A stretch of 30,881 nt of DNA from the NCBI GenBank assembly GCA_964577205.1, contig CAZNYG010000019.1:1-30881 (forward strand), given 5' to 3'. Position 1 is the stretch's first letter; the number at the start of each line of letters is the position of its first letter. A program made the position numbers and the translations under genes. The notes under the pieces are model-generated. The model searched no databases. It worked only from the letters and a program-made list of their open reading frames with translations, and had not been told where the DNA came from. Of the stretch, positions 1 to 6,952 are shown piece by piece. The DNA comes from CAZNYG01 sp964577205. Its GTDB lineage: Bacteria; Elusimicrobiota; Endomicrobiia; Endomicrobiales; CAIRNS01.

Positions 1-610
1 CATATAGCCGCCGTAATGGTCATAATTGACAAACGGCCCGAACGGGCCGCTGTTTGAAGGCACGGGGAAGAACCAATAGAGTTTTCCATTCCAGGAGAAT
101 TTCTGAATGATGGCAAATACGGCGATAAAAAAACCCAGTATAAAAACAAGCCCCAGTATTTTTTCGGCCTGCCGCAGGGACTTGACCGTATGAGCGGCAA
201 GGAAAAATACCAGCAGCGTGCAGCACAGCTTCACCAGCTCGTTGAGCGTTGCGTCGGTATTCATGCTCAACGACATGACATGAGGGATGCCGCTGCCGCA
301 GAATTCCGCTGCATGGCTTTTGAATTCGTACAGCGCCGGAGACACCGCCCTTACCAGAGCCGCGGGTAAAGGCACGATCTGCATGGCGCCTACTCCCAGC
401 AGAAGCAGTACGGGGACATANNNNNNNNNNTGTTTTCCTGACGGCGATATACCGGTCATTGATACCGTCAATAAGCCATGCGAGGAATGCGATCACCGTG
501 ACGGCCTCAAAGAAAAATATCGCCCATGGTTGTGTTGCGCCGAATGCCAGCGGCAAAAAAACGGCGAGAGATGATAAAAGGAAGATACTGACGTATCCAA
601 ATGAAAACAT
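1..610 (-). CDS. O-antigen ligase/polymerase-like membrane protein (partial, interrupted by an assembly gap)
   Basis: The gene starts with ATG at 610, preceded by AAGGATGG, and runs off the left edge of the window. Its first 60 residues (MFSFGYVSIF...) form two hydrophobic segments around an FGATQPWA stretch. After the run of Ns the reading frame changes; the frame beginning at base 420 continues with YVPVLLLLG, QIVPLPAALV, more membrane helices, and then FGPFVNYDHYGGYM at the very edge. FGPFVNxxHxxGY is the hallmark of the Wzy_C/O-antigen ligase family, which polymerises lipid-linked glycan repeats or ligates them to an acceptor at the periplasmic face. It is the last visible gene of the polysaccharide operon, 112 bp after the kinase gene. 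The C-terminal half is outside the window. The family is clear; polymerase versus ligase cannot be decided. Confidence 0.82.
421..430. other. assembly gap (10 N)
   Basis: Ten Ns lie inside the O-antigen-ligase-like gene. The upstream frame ends exactly at 431 and the downstream frame restarts at 420, so a true gap of 10 bases would break the gene. A missing length that is a multiple of three would restore it, so the N run is probably a scaffolding placeholder. Confidence 0.95.
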
Positions 611-657
611 GTGACCATCCTTACTATACAATGGAGAACAAAAGGAAATGCAGGTAT

Positions 658-723
658 AATGGCATGAGTAAGCAAGACAATTGCAAAATGTAAATTTTAA
701 ATTGCAAATTTGAAATAGCTGTT
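658..723. repeat. AT-rich array of phased heptamers at the 3' end of the kinase gene
   Basis: Between AATGGC (658-663) and GCTGTT (718-723) the sequence can be cut into eight 7-bp units. The last six are CAATTGC, AAAATGT, AAATTTT, AAATTGC, AAATTTG and AAATAGC. The array touches the TAA stop codon (723-725) of the minus-strand kinase gene. It resembles the hairpin repeats at 13837, 18014, 27395 and 29119 in its end bases and in its fixed unit length, but it has no clear second arm. Confidence 0.55.
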
Positions 724-2432
724 TAGTAATAATCGCCGTATTCGCCGTAAGAGTAATATCCGTAACCGTGATAGCCGTGGGAACGGACATTGACATGGTT
801 CAGGATCACGCCGACGATCTTCGCGCCTACGCCCTGCAATTTTTGCTTGCCGAGCGTGACCAGGTTGCGGCTGAGTTTTTCGCAATAGACGACCTGCACG
901 ATGCCGTCCATCAGCGGCGAAATGTTCAGCGTGTCGCTGACGGGAAGCACTGGAGCGGAATCGACGATGACGCGGTCGAAATTCTTTTTTGCCTCCGCGA
1001 TCAGTTCCTTCATCTTCTCCGATCCGAGCAGCTCCGCGGGATCGGGAGAATGCGCGCCGGCGGCCATGAAACTCAGATTTTTTACATCGGTCTGCTGAAT
1101 GATGCCGGAAAAATCCGTTTCGCCTATAAGATAATTACTGACACCGTTGTCGGCGTTCAATCCGATCGATTTTGTCAGCGTGGCTCTCCGAAGGTCCGTG
1201 TCGATAAGCAGCGTCTTTTTCCCCGCCAGAGCGAAAGACGCGGCGACGTTCATCGAAACGAAGGTCTTCCCTTCTCCCGGCGAACAGCTGGTGAAGAGTA
1301 TCGTTTTCAATTTATCTTCTGCCGCCGAGAAAACCAGGTTGGTGCGTATGCCTTTTACGGCTTCTATCGCCGGCGAATGAGGGTCGTCCATGATGAACCG
1401 CTCACCATCCCTGTTCTTTACGATGGGAATGATACCGAGGAACGGCAAAGCCAGGAATTTTTCGATATCCGTGGCGTTCTTGACCGTATCGTCGATATAC
1501 TCCAGTATAAGAGCGAGGCCGAGGCCTCCCATGAGGCCGAAAAGGAAACCAAGGATAATGTTCCTCTTCCGTTTCGGGCGCACCGGGCTTTCAGGCTCTT
1601 CGGCGAAATCGACGATCCTGACGTTGTTCGCCTTGAACTCTCCCGACAGCTCCGTTTTGATGCTTTCGACGGTGTTAAATGTTTCCTTTTCGATCTGCGA
1701 CCTGAGGCTTTCGATCTTCGCCTGCAGCGTCAACAGCGTGGGATGCTTGCTCTTGTAACGCTGGGACAGGTTGGCATACTCAGCTTCATATTTGATCAGA
1801 TCCTCTTTCAGGGCCTGGATCAGCGGATTGGTCACGACCGAAGGGAGGGCTTCGCGGTCCCGCTGCGAAATATTTGAAAGGGACATATTTGACGGAAGCT
1901 TTTTCAGAATTTCCCGCGAGGCGTACAGCTTATTCTCCAGGTTCTGCTTGATATAAGCGTCGGCCATAGAATTGGCGATGCGCATCGCCAATTCCGGCGA
2001 TTGAGATTCCGCGTTCAGATTAACCAGCCTGCTGCCCCGAATGGGCTCGACGATAATATGTTTGAGAAACCCGTCAATTGGATCGGATTTCTTCGCGGCA
2101 AACTCCAGGTGCCTCCCCAATCTGAGATCGGCATACACCTTTTTCGCCAGGCTGCGGCTTTTCATTATGCGGTATTGGGTCTGGTAGTAATCCATGCCGG
2201 AAATATCGATAGCCACGCCTTCGCGGTAAGGGTTGACCGTGGTCTCCTTCTCGATAAGGATCTGCGCGGTCGCCCGGTACACCCGGGGCGCTTTAAAAGA
2301 GGATATGGATACCAGGGTCACGACGATGACCAGGACGGAAAGGATCGCCCATGACCGCCGTTTGAAGATCCCCATGTACGCGTGGAAATCGTTCTCCTGT
2401 GCCCCTTCTGACATGCTGAATGAACGCATCAT
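723..2432 (-). CDS. polysaccharide co-polymerase fused to a bacterial tyrosine kinase (Wzc/CpsCD type)
   Basis: Inner-membrane protein that sets polysaccharide chain length and controls export through tyrosine autophosphorylation. Residues 28-47 are TM1, followed by a periplasmic Wzz-like region with coiled coil (about 205-260), the PVRPKRKR motif before TM2 (292-311), and a cytoplasmic BY-kinase domain. The kinase has Walker A CSPGEGKT (383-390), Walker A' LLIDTDLRR (408-416) and Walker B VIVDSAPV (488-495). The last 16 residues hold eight tyrosines, the usual autophosphorylation cluster. At 569 residues it is shorter than E. coli Wzc (about 720) because the periplasmic part is smaller. ATG at 2432 follows the stop of the upstream export gene by one base, which suggests translational coupling. 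A second ATG at 2429 is possible. Confidence 0.93.
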   Translation of the reverse strand: MMRSFSMSEGAQENDFHAYMGIFKRRSWAILSVLVIVVTLVSISSFKAPRVYRATAQILIEKETTVNPYREGVAIDISGMDYYQTQYRIMKSRSLAKKVYADLRLGRHLEFAAKKSDPIDGFLKHIIVEPIRGSRLVNLNAESQSPELAMRIANSMADAYIKQNLENKLYASREILKKLPSNMSLSNISQRDREALPSVVTNPLIQALKEDLIKYEAEYANLSQRYKSKHPTLLTLQAKIESLRSQIEKETFNTVESIKTELSGEFKANNVRIVDFAEEPESPVRPKRKRNIILGFLFGLMGGLGLALILEYIDDTVKNATDIEKFLALPFLGIIPIVKNRDGERFIMDDPHSPAIEAVKGIRTNLVFSAAEDKLKTILFTSCSPGEGKTFVSMNVAASFALAGKKTLLIDTDLRRATLTKSIGLNADNGVSNYLIGETDFSGIIQQTDVKNLSFMAAGAHSPDPAELLGSEKMKELIAEAKKNFDRVIVDSAPVLPVSDTLNISPLMDGIVQVVYCEKLSRNLVTLGKQKLQGVGAKIVGVILNHVNVRSHGYHGYGYYSYGEYGDYY

Positions 2433-2433
2433 G

Positions 2434-3069
2434 CTAAAAAATCCTCTCAGGCACGAAAATTATGTCGTTGGGCTTCAAGATAAGGTCTTTAGCCTTGTCG
2501 CCCCGTTTCGTGATATCGCTGATCTTCACGTTGATATATCGTTTCGATCCGTTTTCCACACGGATGACCTTTGTGTTATCGATCGCGGCGACGTTGGAAA
2601 AACCGCCCGCGAGAGCGATCGATTCAAGCACGGTCAGCTCCCTGTCCTGCGGTATGTTGTACGATCCGGGCGTTTTTACCTCACCCATGACAAACACTTT
2701 TTTCGTGTTGTATTCCTTCACCAGCACCGTCACGCTCGGGTTGACAAGGTAATCTTTTTCGAGCAGTTCCGCGATCCTCTGCTCGGCGGCAAGTATGTCC
2801 AGCCCCGCGATCTGCACCTTGCCGATAAGAGGGAATGATATGAATCCTTCCTTCGTCACCCGGACGGTCTTCGTCAGGTCGGGTTCCTGGTAAACGCTGA
2901 TATCGAGAAGGTCAAAAGGGTTGATGCGGTAATTGGACGAAATATCCTCAACGATGGGAGGGACGACGGGATCAGCGGGAGTCTGGGAAGAAGATTCAGC
3001 GGACAGCGTGCTGCAGGCAGTTGAGGAGAAAACAAAGAAAAAAAGAAACAAAGGGAAAAATGATCGCAT
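2434..3069 (-). CDS. polysaccharide export protein (Wza/EpsE type)
   Basis: Periplasmic or outer-membrane export protein of 211 residues. A hydrophobic signal (residues 1-19) ends in SSTAC, a marginal lipobox that would make Cys19 the lipidated residue. YRINPFDLLDISVYQEPDLTK (about 48-68) is the start of the Poly_export domain, and about 122-160 (VFVMGEVKTPGSY) is an SLBB domain. It is shorter than E. coli Wza (379 residues) and lacks the C-terminal amphipathic helix that forms the outer-membrane pore, so another protein, perhaps the adjacent beta-barrel, may supply the channel. No Shine-Dalgarno is visible before ATG 3069; the upstream ORF runs 74 bp into this gene, so expression may depend on coupling. 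Confidence 0.9.
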   Translation of the reverse strand: MRSFFPLFLFFFVFSSTACSTLSAESSSQTPADPVVPPIVEDISSNYRINPFDLLDISVYQEPDLTKTVRVTKEGFISFPLIGKVQIAGLDILAAEQRIAELLEKDYLVNPSVTVLVKEYNTKKVFVMGEVKTPGSYNIPQDRELTVLESIALAGGFSNVAAIDNTKVIRVENGSKRYINVKISDITKRGDKAKDLILKPNDIIFVPERIF

Positions 3070-4348
3070 TGTATTTTATCATTCGGGAAAAGGGGGGAGC
3101 TGCTCCCGTTCCTGAGAACGGAAGCAGCTCCCGTGAGAACCGGTAGAACACCAATTTTGCCGAGACGGACACAAGGTGGTCCGTGTAGTCATTCGAGTTG
3201 ATGTTGGAATTGCGGTCACGCACGGTATATCCGCCGCCGACCGTAAGCCATTCAAACGCGCTGTAGGAAAGCCCGAGGCCGCCCTGCAGGTTGCTGTCTT
3301 CACGCTTGTCGTTGATGCTGGACGATATCTCCGGATATCCGTCGAATTCGAACAGGCCCGTTAACGTGCCTTTCCAGTTGCGCATAAGCTTCTGCGTCAA
3401 GCCGAAGGTCAGGACGTTCGCGGTGTAGTAGGGATTCGTTTCGAACGTTGATTCTTCGAGATTCCTGGAAACTCCGAGCGACAGCTGTGTGCGTTCCGAG
3501 AAATCGGTTACCGTGCCGAGGGAAACAACGGAGGTCGTCGTATCCTTGCTCTCAAGCGCGCTGCTGTTGTACTTGCGGGCTTTCGCGCCGGCCTTGGCCT
3601 CGCCCGTCGTTTTCGGGGTCAGTTTGCCGCGGATACCGGCACGGACCTGGTTGTAAATGGAGCTTCTGTCGCCGGTCGTGGAGGGCGGATACGTGTAGTC
3701 GACCGTCCCATAGGCGTAATCGAGAAGAAGGGAAAGCTTCGGCGAATAATTGTAGCCGATCTCAAGGTTCCCCTCGTTCTCCCGGCGGCTGAGCTGCTGT
3801 TTCAGGCTGAGTGCGTACAAAGATGAATCCTGAATGTAGTCATGGAGCAGCTGCGACCCCGTAACGGAGACGGTGAAATACCTGCTGATCGTGTATCCCA
3901 GCGTGGCCGCCACGGTGTTCTGATTGCGTTTCACCCGTTCGGTCTGTTCAGCCGACGCGGGATCCGTGGTGGAACGATAGGCGTCTTTCACGGTCAGGTT
4001 CAATCCGACCGGGAACTTCAACGCCGCGGCCGCGTCAACACTATTGTGTATGGCGTTGTTGAGCGAGGGATTCTCCGTATAACTGATAACGTCGGCCTGG
4101 TACCGCAGCGAGAACTGATGTTCGCGGACCGGGAGCTGGAACGAAACGCCCGGGCTGAACGTCGTAATGATGGAGGATTTCTCGTTCACGTTCTTCAGGT
4201 ATATGTTGCTGTCGTAAACAGAAGTGACGCCCAGGAAAGGATCGATCTTCAGGTTCCTGTATTTCATCGTCGCCGACGCGGTTCCCGTGTTAAGGGCAAT
4301 AAGCGCGGCAACACTTGTCGCAGTCAGTACGCGCGATAATGTTGACAT
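2996..4348 (-). CDS. outer-membrane beta-barrel protein of the polysaccharide operon (BBP2-like), stop codon apparently lost
   Basis: Start ATG 4348 has AAGGAG upstream. Residues 1-26 are a signal peptide (ending TASA). The mature part alternates polar and aromatic residues as in a beta-barrel, beginning IDPFLGVTSVYDSNIY, typical of the BBP2/EpsL-like barrels found beside Wza/Wzc genes. Its probable role is an outer-membrane partner for glycan export. A barrel normally ends in phenylalanine; here residues ...KLVFYRF end at residue 404, and the next codon (3134-3136) is TCA, one substitution from TGA or TAA. The frame then reads through a hairpin and a further 45 residues to 2996, overlapping the export gene by 74 bp. 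The natural product is probably the 404-residue form (3137-4348). Confidence 0.8.
   Translation of the reverse strand: MSTLSRVLTATSVAALIALNTGTASATMKYRNLKIDPFLGVTSVYDSNIYLKNVNEKSSIITTFSPGVSFQLPVREHQFSLRYQADVISYTENPSLNNAIHNSVDAAAALKFPVGLNLTVKDAYRSTTDPASAEQTERVKRNQNTVAATLGYTISRYFTVSVTGSQLLHDYIQDSSLYALSLKQQLSRRENEGNLEIGYNYSPKLSLLLDYAYGTVDYTYPPSTTGDRSSIYNQVRAGIRGKLTPKTTGEAKAGAKARKYNSSALESKDTTTSVVSLGTVTDFSERTQLSLGVSRNLEESTFETNPYYTANVLTFGLTQKLMRNWKGTLTGLFEFDGYPEISSSINDKREDSNLQGGLGLSYSAFEWLTVGGGYTVRDRNSNINSNDYTDHLVSVSAKLVFYRFSRELLPFSGTGAAPPFSRMIKYNAIIFPFVSFFLCFLLNCLQHAVR
3088..3132 (-). terminator. strong hairpin, terminator-like, between barrel and export genes
   Basis: Arms 3095-3111 and 3116-3132 pair at 16 of 17 positions around a 4-base loop. 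On the minus strand the stem is followed by CCC then TTTT (3088-3091). It lies directly after the likely natural end of the barrel gene, so it may attenuate transcription into the export and kinase genes or protect the upstream mRNA. Confidence 0.6.
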
Positions 4349-4400
4349 TGCAAGAGCTCCTTCGTAAGTGATTTAACCTTATTAACGAACACCCCGGCTT

Positions 4401-5042
4401 TTATAGAGAAGAAGGGCTGGCTTCCTCAGGTTTCGGCTGAGGGGGTTCCGGAGTTACCGGATTCTCGCCGCCCTGGCGTTCCGGGCGCTGAGTAACGGTA
4501 TCCGTCGATATCTGCCCGCCTTCCTTGAGTTCCTGCTTTCCCTGAGGAGTTATGACGGTGATGTTGCCCTGTTCGGCCGTGATCTCCTGCTTATTGTCCC
4601 CGGTCTTAGTCACCGAAATTGCATCCCCGCCAGCAAGAAGAACCGTAGAGGATCCGGCACGCACCCTGATGATCCCCGCGCTTCCTTCCGCGGCTGAGAG
4701 GCGCATGGCGCCGCTCGACTCATCTCTGGAGACAACCAGCGACTGTCTTTCGCCGAGTACCGCGCGGGTGCCTCCGGCAAGGACCTCAGCTCTGCCGCTC
4801 AGTACCATGATCTTCGAACCGGAAGGTATTTCCGGCATACGGTCGCCACGGGTAACGGTAATAACCTTGTTGTCCGGAGTGACTATGCGAATGGTCCCGG
4901 TTATCCTTCTTATCTGCACCGTGTCATTCTTCTGTGCCGCCGCTCCGGCAGATCTTTTTTCCTGAGCCGCCGCGGACACTCCGGCCATACCGGCACAAAG
5001 AACAGCTACCATCATCAGAACAACTGACAACCTTGCCTTCAT
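4401..5042 (-). CDS. secreted FecR-domain protein
   Basis: The chosen start is ATG 5042 because AAGGAGG lies 7 bases upstream; an upstream ATG at 5108 lacks a ribosome site. The 213-residue product has a signal peptide (MKARLSVVLMMVAVLCAGMAGVSA). A FecR-like beta-rich domain follows (about 38-170: VQIRRITGTIRIV, EIPSGSKIMVLSGRAEVL, QSLVV), ending in a proline-rich acidic tail. FecR domains here are periplasmic and not necessarily linked to iron; free-standing forms occur beside polysaccharide and surface-protein genes. It is the first gene of the operon, with its own promoter, and lies 52 bp before the beta-barrel gene. The precise function is unknown. Confidence 0.8.
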   Translation of the reverse strand: MKARLSVVLMMVAVLCAGMAGVSAAAQEKRSAGAAAQKNDTVQIRRITGTIRIVTPDNKVITVTRGDRMPEIPSGSKIMVLSGRAEVLAGGTRAVLGERQSLVVSRDESSGAMRLSAAEGSAGIIRVRAGSSTVLLAGGDAISVTKTGDNKQEITAEQGNITVITPQGKQELKEGGQISTDTVTQRPERQGGENPVTPEPPQPKPEEASPSSL

Positions 5043-5116
5043 ACTCTGCCTCCTTGGGAAATGGGACCTATTGCACGTAATTGTAAGAGCAGATCCACGA
5101 ACACACATGGATTAGT

Positions 5117-5143
5117 CTATTACATTTCACATATATTTGTCAA
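5117..5143 (-). promoter_or_regulatory. sigma70-type promoter for the FecR/polysaccharide operon
   Basis: On the minus strand a perfect TTGACA (5138-5143) is followed after 15 bases by TAATAG (5117-5122); TAGACT at spacing 18 is an alternative -10. It sits just after the stop of the AI-2E-type transporter gene and about 75 bp before the FecR start, so the polysaccharide operon starts here. Confidence 0.6.
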
Positions 5144-5146
5144 GCC

Positions 5147-6205
5147 CTAAAGAACGATTGGCTGAATTTGTTCATGAACATGTTCTTTTTTCAATGCTAT
5201 TTTTAACAGAACCTTGACAATGGCGGCCACGGGGACAGCGAATATAAGGCCCAGCATCCCAAAAAACTTTGCCCCTGCCATCAGGGAGAATACCATCACA
5301 ACGGGAGAGAGATTGACCCCTCCGCCGATAACGACAGGCTGTATGAAGTGATTATCAATGAACTGTATGGCCCAGAAAAGAACAATTATCTTGACGACCA
5401 TGACAAAGGACTGGAATTTGATTATCCCGACCAGCACGGCGGCGATCGCTCCCAGAGGAGGCCCGAGGTAAGGGATCATATTGGCGAATCCGGTGAAAAC
5501 ACCTATCAGTATCGCGTAATCGATGCCGAGCGCCATGAGGCCCGCCACCGACATCGCGCCCACCGACATCGTTTCTATCATCTGCCCGCGGATATACTTG
5601 CCGAGCACCATTTCAGCCTCGTAGACCATCCCCAGTCCGGTCTCGACGTGCCTGCTCGGGATATACGTCAATATCCGGTCGAACAACCGGCTGCCGCTGA
5701 GCAGCATGAAAAAAGTCAGGATGGGGATCAGTATGATCACGGAGAATATCGAAAAAACGTTGAGAAGGAGCGAAGGGATCCTGGAAATTTCCTTGTGGAT
5801 CAGGCTCTGTCCCTGAGCTATACCGGCGTCGATGATGCCTTTTTCTCTGACGAAAGGATACCGCCGCTCGACCCTGTCCTGCACATCGGCCGCCATTTTT
5901 TTAGTCTGCTCGACGTAGTGCGGGTAATTATTTTTCAGGATGATCGCTTCGCCGACAAGGCGGGGCATGAAGATCGCGATGGACCCGGCAAAAACAGCGA
6001 TAAATACCATATAGAGAGCCGCGACCGCCGCTTCCCTGCGTACGCCGAAGGATTCAATTCTCGTGATGAGCGGGGTCAGGAGGTAGGCAAAAAACGCCGA
6101 AAGTATGAACGGCAGCAGAATATCACGGAGGTAGTAGGCGCCGACGGCGGTGATCGCAAGGGCAAGCAGGAGATACAAGGGGGCCCGGGAATTCACCTTT
6201 TGCAT
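5147..6205 (-). CDS. AI-2E family transporter (PF01594, PerM/YhhT-like)
   Basis: An integral inner-membrane protein of 352 residues with about eight hydrophobic segments in the family pattern: an N-terminal pair (YLLLALAITAVGAYYLRDILLP), a long amphipathic soluble section (about 70-135), and a C-terminal bundle with GPPLGAIAAV and PVVIGGGVNLSPVVMVFSL. Members export varied substrates (AI-2, or Na+ or Li+ in exchange for H+), and the substrate cannot be read from sequence. ATG 6205 overlaps the end of the cyclic-nucleotide-binding gene by 13 bp, so the two are translationally coupled and share one promoter. Confidence 0.9.
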   Translation of the reverse strand: MQKVNSRAPLYLLLALAITAVGAYYLRDILLPFILSAFFAYLLTPLITRIESFGVRREAAVAALYMVFIAVFAGSIAIFMPRLVGEAIILKNNYPHYVEQTKKMAADVQDRVERRYPFVREKGIIDAGIAQGQSLIHKEISRIPSLLLNVFSIFSVIILIPILTFFMLLSGSRLFDRILTYIPSRHVETGLGMVYEAEMVLGKYIRGQMIETMSVGAMSVAGLMALGIDYAILIGVFTGFANMIPYLGPPLGAIAAVLVGIIKFQSFVMVVKIIVLFWAIQFIDNHFIQPVVIGGGVNLSPVVMVFSLMAGAKFFGMLGLIFAVPVAAIVKVLLKIALKKEHVHEQIQPIVL

Positions 6206-6699
6206 GGATCGCCGCCCTGGACAGTTTCCGCGGGATGTTTTTCCATGATCTGCCTCAGGCGTTCGGAAAGGATCGAAGCCAGTTCGCGCATTATGCGCAC
6301 GCCGATCGCTGGATTGTAATCGACCAGCTCGTCGAATTTGATCTTGTAGACAAGATAGAGCACGGAGGGCGCGGCGGCGGTGACGGTAGCCGTGCGGGGC
6401 AGTTCTTCTAGAAGAGCCATTTCACCGAAATAGCTTCCGGGCCCGAGCCTGCAGAGAACCGTGCTGCTCCGCGTGACCGTGACCTCGCCTGATTTGACGA
6501 TATAGAAAACCTTTCCTTCCTGCCCTTCGTTGAACACGATATCATTCGCGAAGTACTGCTTCTCGTGCATGATGCTGGCCACTTTGCCGAGCGAGCGCGA
6601 AGAAAAGCCGGAAAAAAGCGGCACCTTTCGAAGGAAATCCACTTTTTCCTTAAACGTTCTGTCGAAAATTAGATTGGCCAGCAATTCCCGCAGGATCAT
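6193..6699 (-). CDS. cyclic-nucleotide-binding domain protein without DNA-binding domain
   Basis: 168 residues consisting almost only of one cNMP-binding beta-roll. It begins about residue 25 (PLFSGFSSRSLGKVASIM) and includes NDIVFNEGQEGKVFYIVKSGEV. The phosphate-binding cassette FGEMALLEELPRTATV keeps the Glu and the Arg-Thr pair expected for cAMP or cGMP binding. It ends in a helix and lacks the helix-turn-helix of CRP/FNR, so it may act on a partner rather than DNA, perhaps the coupled AI-2E-type transporter. ATG 6699 was chosen because a promoter lies directly upstream; the open frame extends to 6828 but that part is low-quality coding sequence. No Shine-Dalgarno is present. Confidence 0.85.
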   Translation of the reverse strand: MILRELLANLIFDRTFKEKVDFLRKVPLFSGFSSRSLGKVASIMHEKQYFANDIVFNEGQEGKVFYIVKSGEVTVTRSSTVLCRLGPGSYFGEMALLEELPRTATVTAAAPSVLYLVYKIKFDELVDYNPAIGVRIMRELASILSERLRQIMEKHPAETVQGGDPCKR

Positions 6700-6708
6700 G
6701 TCGGGTAA

Positions 6709-6737
6709 ATTATAGGTTAAATGGAAAGAGAAAGCAA
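6709..6737 (-). promoter_or_regulatory. sigma70-type promoter giving a nearly leaderless transcript
   Basis: TTGCTT (6732-6737), 17-base spacer, perfect TATAAT (6709-6714) on the minus strand. Transcription should begin near 6702, only about 3 bases before the ATG at 6699. Confidence 0.65.
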
Positions 6738-6782
6738 GCGGTGGTGGACAACAACTCGGGGAACGGACGGAACGGCAACACC

Positions 6783-6870
6783 GGCCACGATGCCCGTTTT
6801 TAAGACTCGTCAATCGGAACGAAAACATCGGTAATGATGTCCGTCAAAGTCGTAAACGGGCATCGTAGCC
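6783..6870. repeat. 17-bp inverted repeat with a 54-base loop in the intergenic region
   Basis: Arms 6783-6799 and 6854-6870 match at 16 of 17 positions (core CGATGCCCGTTT and its complement). It lies between the TPR gene end and the promoter of the cNMP-binding gene. There is no T-run, so it is not a standard terminator. The rest of 6700-6952 holds a few shorter complementary segments but no gene. Confidence 0.5.
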
Positions 6871-6952
6871 GATACACGTGTTTTTGCTGTGACGAGCAGT
6901 TAAAGCGGGCCTCGTGACCGACCCACGAGCCGTAGTCGTTCCGAGTTTTTGG

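Noticed and set aside
20..796. One 258-residue protein across the N run and the kinase stop region
   Set aside because: It joins two different frames through Ns and starts upstream of the real ATG at 610 in the heptamer array.
768..1877. Long open frame (369 codons) on the plus strand inside the kinase gene
   Set aside because: It is antisense to a gene with clear Walker motifs and has no ribosome site or recognisable domain; GC-rich codon use leaves the opposite frame open.
3095..3132. Insertion sequence end
   Set aside because: No transposase, target duplication or second copy is visible; a terminator-like hairpin explains it better.
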